In this document: positions 8,754 to 18,067 of the stretch, piece by piece
How the letters are laid out: each line of letters begins with the position of its first letter
Position numbering within the stretch: the first letter of the stretch is position 1
Source of the DNA: JADHLJ01 sp038146985
Lineage (GTDB): Bacteria; Pseudomonadota; Alphaproteobacteria; Thalassobaculales; Thalassobaculaceae
Length of the DNA stretch: 64,000 nt
NCBI GenBank assembly: GCA_038146985.1
Contig: JAYQSQ010000009.1
Coordinates: forward strand, 310,001 to 374,000
Direction of reading: 5' to 3'
The notes under the pieces: generated by a model
Database searches by the model: none
Seen by the model: the letters and a program-made list of their open reading frames with translations, nothing else
What the model was told of the DNA's origin: nothing
Position numbers and translations under genes: made by a program

Positions 8754-9940
8754 ATGAACATTCATGAGTACCAGGCCAAGCAGCTCTTGGCCAAGTTTGG
8801 CGTTGCCGTGCCGGATGGCGCGGTCGCCTATACGCCGGCAGAAGCCGTTGCCGCAGCCGAGAAGCTCGGCGGCCCGGTCTATGTGGTGAAATCGCAAATC
8901 CATGCCGGCGGCCGCGGCGCCGGACGCTTCAATGGCAACGAGGGCGGCAAGGGCGGCGTCCGCGTGGTCAAGAGCGTGGACGAGGTACGCGCGAACGCCG
9001 AGGAGATGCTGGGCGGGATTCTCGTCACCAAGCAGACCGGCCCGGGCGGCAAGGAGGTCAAGCGCCTCTATATCGAGGCCGGCTGCGACATAGCGCGCGA
9101 GCTTTATCTGTCCTTCCTGGTCGACCGAGGGACCAGCCGGGTCACGGTCATCGCCTCGACCGAGGGCGGCATGGAGATCGAGGCGGTTGCCGCGGCGACT
9201 CCGGAAAAGATACTGACGGTGCCGATCGATCCGGTCACCGGCCTGCGGCCGCACCACGCGCGCCGCATCGCTTTCGGTCTCGGGCTGGAAGGCAAGCAGG
9301 TCGGCTCCGCCGTCAAGTTCCTGCAGGCGATGTACCGGGTCGTCGTTGATCTCGATGCCTCGATGGTCGAGATCAATCCCCTGGTGGTCACCGGCGCGGG
9401 CGAAGTCCTTGCCCTCGATGCCAGATGATTTCGACGACAACGCGCTGTACCGACATCCAGAGGTCGCCGAACTGCGCGACGAGACGAAGAGGATCCCACG
9501 GAAATCGAAGCGGCGCGGCACGAGCTCCAACTACGTCGAAGCCTCGACGGCGGCATCGGCTGCATGGTGAACGGCGCCGGGCTTGCATGGCGACCATGGA
9601 CATCATCAAGCTTTACGCCGGCGGCGAGCCGGCCAATTTCCTCGATGTCGGCGGCGGCGCGAGAACGCGTCACGGCGGCGTTCAAGATCATTCTCCGATC
9701 CGAATGTCGAGGGCATCCTGGTGAACATCTTCGGCGGCATCATGCGGTGCGACGTGATCGCCGAGGGGTCGTCGCGGCGGCCTCCGAGGTCAGCCTGCAA
9801 GTCCCGCTGGTGGTGCGGCTCAGGCACCAATGTCGAGCTCGGCAAGCAGATCATGACCGATAGCGGCCTGCCGATCGTCTCCGCCGACAATCTCGGCGAT
9901 GCCGCCGAAAAGATCGTCACCGCCTTGAAGGAGGCCGCGA
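8754..9940 (+). pseudogene. sucC: Succinyl-CoA synthetase beta subunit, multiple frameshifts in 3' half
   Basis: The ADP-forming beta subunit joins succinyl-CoA hydrolysis to nucleotide phosphorylation. The first 224 codons are intact: MNIHEYQAKQLLAKFG, the HAGGRGAGR nucleotide motif, and EINPLVV near the end of the ATP-grasp domain. From about 9420 the expected continuation is present only in pieces across frames (FDDNALYRHPEV, MVNGAGLA, EPANFLDVGGG, VNIFGGIMRCDVIAEG, NVELGKQIM), needing at least seven small indels before about 9840. The last piece ends with ALKEAA and runs without a clear stop into sucD. Probably sequencing error, since this is a core gene in canonical order. Confidence 0.88.
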
Positions 9941-10813
9941 GTGATCGGTTCTGGTCGGAAAGAACAAAGGTCCTCTGCCAGGGTTTCACCGGAAGCCAGG
10001 GCACCTTCCATTCGGAACAGGCGATCGCCTACGGCACCTGCATGGCTGGTGGCGTCACCCCGGGCAAGGGCGGGCAGGAGCATCTCGGCCTGCCGGTTTT
10101 CGACACCGTGGATCAGGCGGTTCAAACAGACCGGCGCCGATGCCTCGGTTGATCTATGCCGCCGCCATTCGCCGCCGATTCCATTCTCGAGGCGGTTGGA
10201 AGCCGGATTCCCTGGTGATCTGCATTACCGGGGCATACCCGTGATGGACATGGTCACGGTAAAGCGGCTGCTGCAGGGCTCGGGCACACGCCTGATCTGG
10301 CCGAACTGCTCCCCGGGGTCATCACCCGGTGAATGCAAGATCGGCATCATGCCGGGCCACATCCACAAACGCATGATCGGTGGGCATCGTCTCGCGCTCG
10401 GCACGCTCACCTATGAAGCGGTGGCCCAGACCACCGCCGTCGGCCTCGGCCAGTCGACCTGTATCGGTATCGGCGGTGACCCGGTGAACGGTACGAATTT
10501 CATCGACTGCCTGGAGATGTTCCTGGCCGATGACCAGACCGAATCCATCGTGATGATCGGTGAGATCGGCGGCTCGGCCGAGGAGGACGCGGCGGCGTTT
10601 CTCAAGGAAAACAAAATAAAAAAGCCGGTGGTCGGTTTTATCGCCGGTGTCACGGCGCCGCCGGGCCGGCGCATGGGGCATGCCGGCGCGATCATCGCCG
10701 GCGGCAAGGGTGGCGCCGACGACAAGATGGAGGCAATGCGGTCCGCGGGCATTCGGGTCGCCATGTCTCCGGCGGCGCTCGGTTCGACCATGGTCGATCT
10801 GCTGAAGGGCTAG
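9941..10813 (+). pseudogene. sucD: Succinyl-CoA synthetase alpha subunit, multiple frameshifts in 5' half
   Basis: The alpha subunit, which carries the phosphohistidine and binds CoA. The likely start is the GTG at 9941, but that region itself seems to carry an extra G and lack two bases. Recognisable pieces include KVLCQGFTGSQGTFHSEQA, GGVTPGKGGQEHLGLPVFDT, VMDMVTVKRLLQG and GECKIGIMPGHIHK in different frames. From about 10410 the frame is clean through ALGSTMVDLLKG, including the active His in RRMGHAGAIIAGG. It needs roughly eight indel corrections upstream of 10410. Likely intact in the organism. Confidence 0.88.
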
Positions 10814-10877
10814 CGGACCGAACGGCCGCGCGGGCATGCGGGGCCGGGATGCCCAGCCAGGGGAAGGCAGGTGAAGA

Positions 10878-13775
10878 ATGACGACTCTGCTTGACGATTC
10901 AAGTTTCCTGAATGGCGCTAACGCGCCTTATGTCGCGGAGCTTTACGACCGGTATCTCGATAATCCGGGCAGCGTCGACGAGAGCTGGCGCGATTGTTTC
11001 GCCGCACTGGCGGATGGTGTTGCCTCGTCGCGGGGCGCAAGCTGGGCGCGGACATCCAGCCGCGTCATCGGTCAGCAGGATGAAGACGCGCCGCCGGTGG
11101 CCAAGGCCACGACCTCCGGCGCGTCGGAGGCGGATATCCGCCGGGCAACGCTGGATTCCCTGCGCGCGATCATGCTGATCCGCGCCTACCGGATACGCGG
11201 GCATCTGAAGGCAAAGCTCGATCCGCTGCAACTCGCCGCGCCGGAACCGCATCCGGAGCTGGACCCGAGCCACTACGGGTTCGGGCCCGACGACTGGGAT
11301 CGCCCGATCTTCATCGATAACGTGCTCGGCCTTGAGGTCGCCACCTTGCATGAGATCATGCAGGCGTTGGAGGAGACCTATTGCGGGAGCATCGGCGTCG
11401 AATACATGCACATGCAGGATCCGGCGCAGAAGATCTGGATTCAGCGCCGTATCGAACAGATCCACAACCACACCGATTTCACCGCGCTCGGCAAGAAGAC
11501 GATCCTGGAGCGTCTTACCGCCGCCGAATGTTTCGAGAAATTTTTGGCCACCAAATACGTCGGCACCAAGCGCTTCGGCCTCGACGGCTGCGAGTCGGTG
11601 ATTCCGGCGCTTGAGCAGATCCTCAAACGCGGCAGCCAGCTTGGCCTGGAAGAAGTCGTGGTCGGCATGGCGCACCGGGGCCGGCTCAACGTGCTCTGCA
11701 ACTTCATGGACAAGCCCTTCCGGGCCATCATCTCGGAGTTTCTCGGCAATCCCGCGAATCCCGAGGAAGTCGGCGGCTCCGGCGACGTGAAATACCATAT
11801 GGGTGTCTCGGCCGACCGGAGCTTCGACGACAAGATGGTGCATCTGACCCTGAATGCGAACCCGTCGCATCTGGAGGTCGTCAATCCCGTCGTCGTCGGC
11901 CGGGTGCGGGCCAAGCAGGCCCAGCGCGGCGATACCGACCGCAAGAAGGTGCTCGGCCTGCTGATGCATGGCGACGCGGCCTTTGCCGGCCAGGGAATTG
12001 TCGCCGAAACCTTCGATTTCTCGGAGTTGCGCGGCTACCGCACCGGCGGGACGATCCATGTGATCATCAACAACCAGATCGGTTTCACCACCTCGCCGTC
12101 CTTCTCGCGGTCCTCGCCCTATTCGACGGATGTCGCGAAGATGGTCATGGCGCCGATCTTCCACGTGAACGCGGATGATGCCGAAGCGGTTATTCACGTC
12201 GCCCGCATCGTGACCGAGTTCCGCCAGGAGTTCGGTGTAGACGTGGTCTTCGATATCATCGGTTACCGCCGGCTTGGCCACAACGAGGGTGACGAGCCGA
12301 TGTTCACCCAGCCGGCGATGTACAAGAAGATCGCCACTCATCCCTCGACCCGCGAAATCTATGCCCGGCGGCTCGAAGCCGAAGGCCTGATCGAGGCCGG
12401 TGGCGGCGATGCCATGGTGGCGGAGCAGAACGCTTTCCTTAATCAGGAATTCGAGGCCGGGGTCAGCTACAAGCCCAACAAGGCCGACTGGCTCGACGGA
12501 AAATGGTCGGGTTTCAAGGCAGCGCACGGCGATGCCCGCCGGGGTCAGACATCGGTCGAAACCGGCACGCTGAGGAAGATCGGCGAAACCCTGTGCACCG
12601 TGCCCGAGGGTTTGAACATCAATAGCAAGTTGCAGCGGGTGCTCACCCAGAAACAGCGGATGTTCGAAACCGGCGAAGGGTTCGACTGGGCAACGGCGGA
12701 GGCACTCGCCTTCGGCTCGCTGCTGATGGAGGGTAACAGCGTGCGTCTCAGCGGTCAGGATTCCGGCCGCGGCACCTTCTCGCACCGCCATTCGGTCTGG
12801 GTCGATCAGGAGACCGAGGACCGCTACATCCCGCTCAACCATCTGGGCGCGGATCAGGCGCATTACGAGGTGATCGACAGTCCGCTTTCCGAGGCCGCCG
12901 TGCTCGGCTTCGAATACGGTTTCAGCCAGGCGGAACCCAACGCCCTGATCCTCTGGGAGGCGCAGTTCGGTGACTTCGCCAACGGCGCCCAGGTGATCGT
13001 CGACCAGTTCATCAGTTCCGGTGAGCACAAATGGCAGCGCATGTCGGGCCTGGTGATGCTGTTGCCCCACGGCTATCAAGGACAGGGCCCCGAGCATTCA
13101 TCGGCCCGCCTGGAGCGCTATCTGCAGCTCTGCGGCGAGGACAACATGCAGGTGGTGAACTGCTCGACCCCGGCGAGCTATTTCCACGTTCTGCGCCGCC
13201 AGTTGCGCCGCGACTTTCGGAAGCCGCTGGTGATCATGACCCCGAAATCGCTGCTCCGGCACAAGCTCTGCACCTCGAGCCTGGATGAGATGGGGCCGGG
13301 CACGACGTTCCACCGGGTGATGTACGACAATGCCACGCTCTGCGACGACGCCGACGTGAAGCGCGTCGTTCTGTGCAGCGGCAAGGTTTATTACGACCTC
13401 TACGAGGAGCGCGAGAAACGCGGCATCAAGGACATCTTCTTCCTGCGCCTGGAACAGCTTTACCCGTTCCCGCGCGCGGCCCTGACCCAGGAACTGGCGC
13501 GTTTCCCCCAGGCCGAGGTCGTCTGGTGCCAGGAAGAGCCATGGAACATGGGTGCCTGGACCTATCTCGACCGCAAGATCGAAGACGTGCTGATTGAGCT
13601 CGACGGCGCCTGCAAGCGTCCGGTCTATGCCGGCCGGCCAGAGGCCGCCTCGCCGGCGACCGGCAGCCATCGCCGCCACGTGCGCGAGCAGGAGGCGCTG
13701 GTGAACGATGCGCTGACCCTGCGAACCAGCGGTGCCGTCGGGCGAAGGGCCGCCCGGCGTCAGGCGGCGGAATAG
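10878..13775 (+). CDS. sucA: 2-oxoglutarate dehydrogenase E1 component
   Basis: A 965-residue thiamine-diphosphate enzyme that decarboxylates 2-oxoglutarate and transfers succinyl to the E2 lipoyl group. The N-terminal 40-residue E2-binding motif (NAPYVAELYDRYLDNPGSVDESW) is present. It is followed by the active-site segments GMAHRGRLNVLCNFM, HGDAAFAGQGIVAETF and NNQIGFTTSP, then the transketolase-like pyrimidine domain and a C-terminal domain with EEPWNMGAW. A typical full length. It is 64 bases after sucD, with AGGGGAAGG upstream of the ATG. No frame problems, unlike its upstream neighbours. Confidence 0.97.
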   Translation: MTTLLDDSSFLNGANAPYVAELYDRYLDNPGSVDESWRDCFAALADGVASSRGASWARTSSRVIGQQDEDAPPVAKATTSGASEADIRRATLDSLRAIMLIRAYRIRGHLKAKLDPLQLAAPEPHPELDPSHYGFGPDDWDRPIFIDNVLGLEVATLHEIMQALEETYCGSIGVEYMHMQDPAQKIWIQRRIEQIHNHTDFTALGKKTILERLTAAECFEKFLATKYVGTKRFGLDGCESVIPALEQILKRGSQLGLEEVVVGMAHRGRLNVLCNFMDKPFRAIISEFLGNPANPEEVGGSGDVKYHMGVSADRSFDDKMVHLTLNANPSHLEVVNPVVVGRVRAKQAQRGDTDRKKVLGLLMHGDAAFAGQGIVAETFDFSELRGYRTGGTIHVIINNQIGFTTSPSFSRSSPYSTDVAKMVMAPIFHVNADDAEAVIHVARIVTEFRQEFGVDVVFDIIGYRRLGHNEGDEPMFTQPAMYKKIATHPSTREIYARRLEAEGLIEAGGGDAMVAEQNAFLNQEFEAGVSYKPNKADWLDGKWSGFKAAHGDARRGQTSVETGTLRKIGETLCTVPEGLNINSKLQRVLTQKQRMFETGEGFDWATAEALAFGSLLMEGNSVRLSGQDSGRGTFSHRHSVWVDQETEDRYIPLNHLGADQAHYEVIDSPLSEAAVLGFEYGFSQAEPNALILWEAQFGDFANGAQVIVDQFISSGEHKWQRMSGLVMLLPHGYQGQGPEHSSARLERYLQLCGEDNMQVVNCSTPASYFHVLRRQLRRDFRKPLVIMTPKSLLRHKLCTSSLDEMGPGTTFHRVMYDNATLCDDADVKRVVLCSGKVYYDLYEEREKRGIKDIFFLRLEQLYPFPRAALTQELARFPQAEVVWCQEEPWNMGAWTYLDRKIEDVLIELDGACKRPVYAGRPEAASPATGSHRRHVREQEALVNDALTLRTSGAVGRRAARRQAAE

Positions 13776-13817
13776 GTTTACGCCCGGGATCGGGCGGCGA
13801 GAAATACGGGGAACGAG

Positions 13818-15128
13818 ATGACGACCGAGGTAAGGGTACCGACGCTTGGCGAATCGGTAAGCGAGGCCACCGTGGCGGCATGGCGCAAAGCGCCGGGCGA
13901 GGCGGTGGCCATGGACGAGCCGCTGGTGGAACTTGAAACCGACAAGGTGACGCTGGAGGTCAATGCCCCGGTTGCCGGCGCGGTCGGCGAGATTCTTGCG
14001 CCGACGGGAAGCAATGTTGCCGTCGGCGCGCTGCTCTGCACCATTGCGGAGGGGTCCGCCGGGTCCGCGCCCGCGCCGAAAGCCCCGGCACCAGCGGCGG
14101 CTCCGGCTCGGCCGGCGGTTTCCAAGCCCGAACCGCCGAAGGTGGAGCCACCGGCACCCGCCGCCCGGCCGGCCCCGGCCACTGCACCGGCTGCTCCGGC
14201 GGGTGAGCTGAAAACCTTATCTCCCGCGGTGCGCAAGCTGGTTGAGGACAATAATCTCGACCCGCGCCGGATCACCCCGACCGGCAAGGACGGGCGGATC
14301 ACCAAGGCGGATGTCCAGGCCGCGATCGAGGCGGGCACCGCGAAGGCCTTCGTGCCGCAATCCGCTGGCCCGGCCGCTCCGGGTTCCTTGGATATGGAGG
14401 CGGCATCCTTGCCGCCGCGCGCCGACGACCCGCGCGAGGAACGGGTGCCGATGAGCCGCCTGCGCCGCGCCATCGCCCGGCGTCTGAAGGAGGCTCAGAA
14501 CACCGCCGCAATGCTCACCACCTATAACGAGGCCGATATGGGCCCGGTGATGGAGCTGCGGGCCGAGTATCGGGATGCCTTCGAGAAGAAGCACGGGGTG
14601 CGGCTCGGCTTCATGTCGTTCTTCGTCAAGGCGTGCGTGAACGCGTTGAAGGAACTGCCGGCGGTCAATGCCGAGATCTACGGCAACGACATCATCTACA
14701 AGAACCACTACGACATCGGTGTCGCTGTCGGCACGCCCCAGGGCCTCGTGGTGCCGATTCTGCGCGACGCCGACGCGTTGGGGTTCGCCGATATCGAAAA
14801 GGCGATCAACGATTTCGGCCGCCGCGCCCGCGACGGCAAGCTGACCCTGGCCGAAATGAGCGGCGGGACCTTCACCATCTCCAATGGCGGTGTTTACGGC
14901 TCGCTCATGTCCTCGCCGATCCTGAACCCGCCGCAATCGGGCATCCTCGGCATGCACAAGATCCAGGACCGCCCGATGGCCATCAGCGGCAAGGTCGAGA
15001 TTCGCCCGATGATGTATCTGGCGCTGTCCTACGACCACCGCATCGTCGACGGTCGCGAGGCGGTGACCTTCCTGGTCCGCGTGAAGGAAGCGATCGAGGA
15101 CCCGAGGCGGTTGCTGATTGATATGTGA
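13818..15128 (+). CDS. sucB: Dihydrolipoyllysine succinyltransferase (E2 of 2-oxoglutarate dehydrogenase)
   Basis: A 436-residue E2. The N-terminal lipoyl domain has the lipoylation lysine at residue 43 in ETDKVTLEV. An Ala/Pro-rich linker (about residues 80-135) follows, then the peripheral subunit-binding domain LSPAVRKLVEDNNLDP and the acyltransferase domain ending with the catalytic YDHRIVDGREAV. It forms the core of the complex and binds E1 and E3. It is 42 bases after sucA, followed by lpd, so one operon for all three components is likely. Confidence 0.97.
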   Translation: MTTEVRVPTLGESVSEATVAAWRKAPGEAVAMDEPLVELETDKVTLEVNAPVAGAVGEILAPTGSNVAVGALLCTIAEGSAGSAPAPKAPAPAAAPARPAVSKPEPPKVEPPAPAARPAPATAPAAPAGELKTLSPAVRKLVEDNNLDPRRITPTGKDGRITKADVQAAIEAGTAKAFVPQSAGPAAPGSLDMEAASLPPRADDPREERVPMSRLRRAIARRLKEAQNTAAMLTTYNEADMGPVMELRAEYRDAFEKKHGVRLGFMSFFVKACVNALKELPAVNAEIYGNDIIYKNHYDIGVAVGTPQGLVVPILRDADALGFADIEKAINDFGRRARDGKLTLAEMSGGTFTISNGGVYGSLMSSPILNPPQSGILGMHKIQDRPMAISGKVEIRPMMYLALSYDHRIVDGREAVTFLVRVKEAIEDPRRLLIDM

Positions 15129-15166
15129 GGCGGCTGGCCCGCCCCGCGAATGACCGGAGACCATCC

Positions 15167-16573
15167 ATGACCGACATCTACGATCTCGTTGTCATCGGCG
15201 CCGGGCCGGGCGGCTACGTGGCGGCGATCCGGGCGGCGCAGTTGGGCATGAAGGTCGCCTGCGTCGAGAAACGCGCGACCCTCGGCGGGACCTGCCTCAA
15301 TGTCGGCTGCATTCCCTCCAAGGCGATGCTGTCGGCCTCCGAGAAATATGCCGAGGCGGCGGGCCATCTGGCCGATATCGGGGTCGAGGTGGGCAAGGTC
15401 TCGCTGAACCTGAAAAAGATGCTGGCCAATAAGGACAAGGTGGTCGAGGACCTGACCAAAGGCATCGAGTTCCTTTTCAAAAAGAACAAGGTGGACTGGG
15501 TCCAGGGTACGGCTTCGGTGAAGTCGGCGAGCGAAGTTGTCGTCAAGCCGGAGTCCGGCAAAGCCACGACCTTGAAGACCGAACGGGTGCTGATCGCCAC
15601 GGGCTCGGAATCCATGCCTCTGCCTGGCGTCGAGGTGGACGAGAAGAAAATCGTGACCTCGACCGGCGCGCTCAGCCTTACCAAGGTGCCGAAACATCTG
15701 GTGGTGATCGGCGGCGGCTATATCGGGCTTGAGATGGGATCGGTCTGGGCCCGGCTCGGCGCCAAGGTCACGGTGGTCGAGTTCCTCGATCGCATCGTGC
15801 CGGCCATGGACCGCGAGATCGGCAAGCGCTTCATGGCGGTGCTGCGCAAGCAGGGCCTCGACTTCAAGCTTTCGACCAAGGTGACCGGCGTCAAGAACAC
15901 GCGTACGGGTGTGACCCTGTCGCTCGAAGCGGTGAAATCGGGAGAGGCGGAATCGCTTGAGGCCGATGCGGTGCTCGTCGCGATCGGCCGGCGCCCGGTT
16001 ACGGCGGGTCTCGGCCTCGACAAGCTGGGTGTCACGCTGGACAAGCGCGGCTTCATACTGGTCGACGCGGATTTCGAGACCAGTGTTCCCGGGATCTTCG
16101 CCATCGGTGACTGCATCCCCGGCCCGATGCTGGCCCACAAGGCCGAGGAAGACGGCGTGGCGGCGGTCGAGATCATGGCGGGCCAGTCGGGCCATGTGGA
16201 TTACGGCCTCGTCCCCGGAATCGTCTACACCCATCCCGAGGTCGCGACGATCGGCAGGACCGAGGAGGATCTGAAGGAAGCCGGGATCGAGTACCGCAAG
16301 GGAGCGTTCCCCTTCACCGCCAATAGCCGCGCCCGTACCACCGGCGAGTCGGACGGCACGGTGAAGATCCTTGCCGATGCCAAGACCGACCGGGTGCTGG
16401 GCGTCCATATCATCGGTCCCGAGGCCGGCAACCTGATCCACGAATGCGCCACCGCCATGGCCTTCGGCGCCACCGCCGAGGACATCGCCCGCACCTGCCA
16501 CGGCCACCCCACCTATAACGAAGCCGTCAAGGAAGCCGCCCTCGCGGTGGACGGACGGGCGGTCCATATCTGA
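15167..16573 (+). CDS. lpdA: Dihydrolipoyl dehydrogenase (E3)
   Basis: A 468-residue FAD flavoprotein that reoxidises the lipoyl groups of E2 with NAD+. Features in order: the FAD motif GAGPGGYVAAIRAAQLG, the redox disulfide GGTCLNVGCIPSK, the NAD motif GGGYIGLEMGSVW, the second FAD contact FAIGDC, and the C-terminal catalytic His in GHPTYNEAV. The ATG at 15167 is chosen because MTDIYDLVVIGAGPGG is the usual N-terminus. It is 38 bases after sucB and closes the TCA operon; a palindromic repeat follows. Confidence 0.97.
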   Translation: MTDIYDLVVIGAGPGGYVAAIRAAQLGMKVACVEKRATLGGTCLNVGCIPSKAMLSASEKYAEAAGHLADIGVEVGKVSLNLKKMLANKDKVVEDLTKGIEFLFKKNKVDWVQGTASVKSASEVVVKPESGKATTLKTERVLIATGSESMPLPGVEVDEKKIVTSTGALSLTKVPKHLVVIGGGYIGLEMGSVWARLGAKVTVVEFLDRIVPAMDREIGKRFMAVLRKQGLDFKLSTKVTGVKNTRTGVTLSLEAVKSGEAESLEADAVLVAIGRRPVTAGLGLDKLGVTLDKRGFILVDADFETSVPGIFAIGDCIPGPMLAHKAEEDGVAAVEIMAGQSGHVDYGLVPGIVYTHPEVATIGRTEEDLKEAGIEYRKGAFPFTANSRARTTGESDGTVKILADAKTDRVLGVHIIGPEAGNLIHECATAMAFGATAEDIARTCHGHPTYNEAVKEAALAVDGRAVHI

Positions 16574-17113
16574 GGGTAGGGCGGCGAGCAGGCTGAGGTG
16601 GACCCCTCTCCCTTCTCCGTATCCCCGGCGCAGGCCGGGGCCCAAGCCTGAGGCGCTGGAGACGGAGAAGTGGCGGATCACTTGCAACGAAAGTTCGTTG
16701 TGTTCCACCACCCGTCACGCTGAACGGCTTCAGGCGTTGGCCCCGACCTGCGTCGGGGATACGGATGACAAGCGCTACGAAAGCGGCGCCCAGGATGTCG
16801 CATCGTATTTACACGTCATCTCAGCCAGTGGCAGTTATCTTGTTGAATCCAATAGAGAATAGAACAAATGATTGTGAAATTTTCTAAAATGCAATTATCA
16901 TCTCTATATTTGGTAGTTTCTCATTGAGTCGTTCAAGATATAGCATCATGTTTCTTTATAATTCACTTTAAGTTCTGTTATTTTTTATTTTTGATCAAGG
17001 AATTATATTTTGGTCTTAATTCGAAATCTCTTTAGACATTCTAACTTGCTGAATTTTCTGCATTTTCCGACTGGACTCCAGCGCCCATCCCCGGCAGTTC
17101 GGATCGACCCTCT
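16574..17113. other. 540-base non-coding gap: palindromic repeat plus AT-rich island
   Basis: The first 190 bases hold a long palindromic repeat (listed separately). From about 16795 to 17070 the composition changes sharply to roughly 70% A+T in an otherwise GC-rich window, with runs such as tattttttatttttgatc near 16980. No open frame with coding character, no tRNA-like cloverleaf and no clear dif-like site were seen. It lies between two convergent genes, lpdA and xerC. Confidence 0.7.
16616..16766. repeat. Long palindromic intergenic repeat, copy A
   Basis: The left arm near 16618-16655 (gtatccccggcgcaggccgg, then gg and gcctgaggc) is mirrored by the right arm near 16729-16765 (gcttcaggcgttggccccga, then cctgcgtcggggatac). 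It can fold into a hairpin of about 150 bases and shares both arms with two copies at 60.6-60.95 kb. It sits just 3' of lpdA, where it might act in mRNA end protection or termination. Confidence 0.8.
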
Positions 17114-18067
17114 TTACCGCCGGTCCCGGGGATGCGCGCCCCGGTGGACCGCGAGCAGGTGCTCGGCATCAACATTGGTGTAGCGCTGGGTTGTCGACAG
17201 CGAGGCGTGGCCCAGCAGTTCCTGGATCGCCCGCAAGTCCCCGCCGCCGGAGAGCAGGTGCGTCGCGAAGGAGTGGCGCAGCGCGTGCGGGGTCGCGCTT
17301 TCCGGCAGGCCGAGGGCGCCCCGGATCAGGCGCATGGCGCGCTGCAGAACCGCCGGCTGCAGCCGCTTGCCCCGCGCGCCGAGAAACAGCGGATCCTCGG
17401 GCCCACCCGAATAGGGGCAAAGCGCCAGATATTCGGCGACCGCCTTTCGCACCGCCGGCAGCACCGGTACCATCCGCTGCTTGCCGCCCTTGCCGAGGAT
17501 GGTCATCACATCCGCCGCCGGTGCATCGCGCCGGTTGAGCGCCAGGGCCTCGCCGATCCGCAGACCGCAGCCGTAGAGCAGACACAGCACCGCCACGTCG
17601 CGGGCGGCGACCCATGGCTCCTCCGCCATGATTTCGGCCACCTCCAGGGTCTTGGCGGCATCCTCGATCCCGATCGCCTTGGGAAGCGAGCGCGGCAGCT
17701 TCGGCGTGCGGACGGTCTGAATCGCCGGATTGGCGACCCCGTGTCGCCGCTCGAGATAGCGGAAGAAGGTACGGATCGTGGAGAGCGCCCGGGCCGTCGA
17801 GGTGGCGGAAAGCCCGCTGGTCCGGCGCCTGGCAAGATAGGCCCGGAAATCCAGGTTCTTGAGTTCTCCGAGATCGTCGAGACCGGGCGGCGTGCCGAGA
17901 TGACCGGCAAGGAAACCGAGGAAGGCGCGCAGATCGCGGGTATAAGCGGCCTGGGTGTGATCGGCCATGCGCCGCTCTCCCGCCAGCCACTCCTGCCAGC
18001 CCGACACCGCCCGGGCGAGATCGGCGGCAACCGGTAGGCCTGGGTTCAACTCGGCAGGTTCAGCCAT
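17114..18067 (-). CDS. xerC: Tyrosine recombinase XerC
   Basis: A 317-residue site-specific recombinase that with XerD resolves chromosome dimers at dif. The N-terminal SAM-like DNA-binding domain (WLAGERRMADHTQAAYTRDL) is followed by the catalytic domain with the active Arg in YGCGLRIGEAL, HALRHSFATHLL (His and Arg), the LGHASLSTTQRYTNV block and the nucleophile Tyr. The start at 18067 overlaps the DUF484 gene by 22 bases, the usual alphaproteobacterial xerC/DUF484 arrangement. XerC rather than XerD is chosen from this context. Confidence 0.93.
   Translation of the reverse strand: MAEPAELNPGLPVAADLARAVSGWQEWLAGERRMADHTQAAYTRDLRAFLGFLAGHLGTPPGLDDLGELKNLDFRAYLARRRTSGLSATSTARALSTIRTFFRYLERRHGVANPAIQTVRTPKLPRSLPKAIGIEDAAKTLEVAEIMAEEPWVAARDVAVLCLLYGCGLRIGEALALNRRDAPAADVMTILGKGGKQRMVPVLPAVRKAVAEYLALCPYSGGPEDPLFLGARGKRLQPAVLQRAMRLIRGALGLPESATPHALRHSFATHLLSGGGDLRAIQELLGHASLSTTQRYTNVDAEHLLAVHRGAHPRDRR

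Noticed and set aside
8754..10813. Programmed frameshifting or true gene decay in sucC/sucD
   Set aside because: The number of scattered small indels, without slippery-site or stem-loop pattern and with conserved residues in between, is not compatible with programmed recoding, and decay would not keep the residues conserved.
10899..13097. A 732-codon open frame on the minus strand opposite sucA
   Set aside because: Antisense to a fully supported gene; composition (His/Asp/Arg/Gly-rich) is what GC-rich third positions give in the opposite strand. The same applies to long minus-strand frames opposite lpdA, the SDR at 4.4 kb, zapE and the TPR genes.
16795..17070. dif site for XerCD in the AT-rich island
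   Set aside because: No 28-base sequence with the two Xer half-sites and a six-base centre could be recognised by eye.
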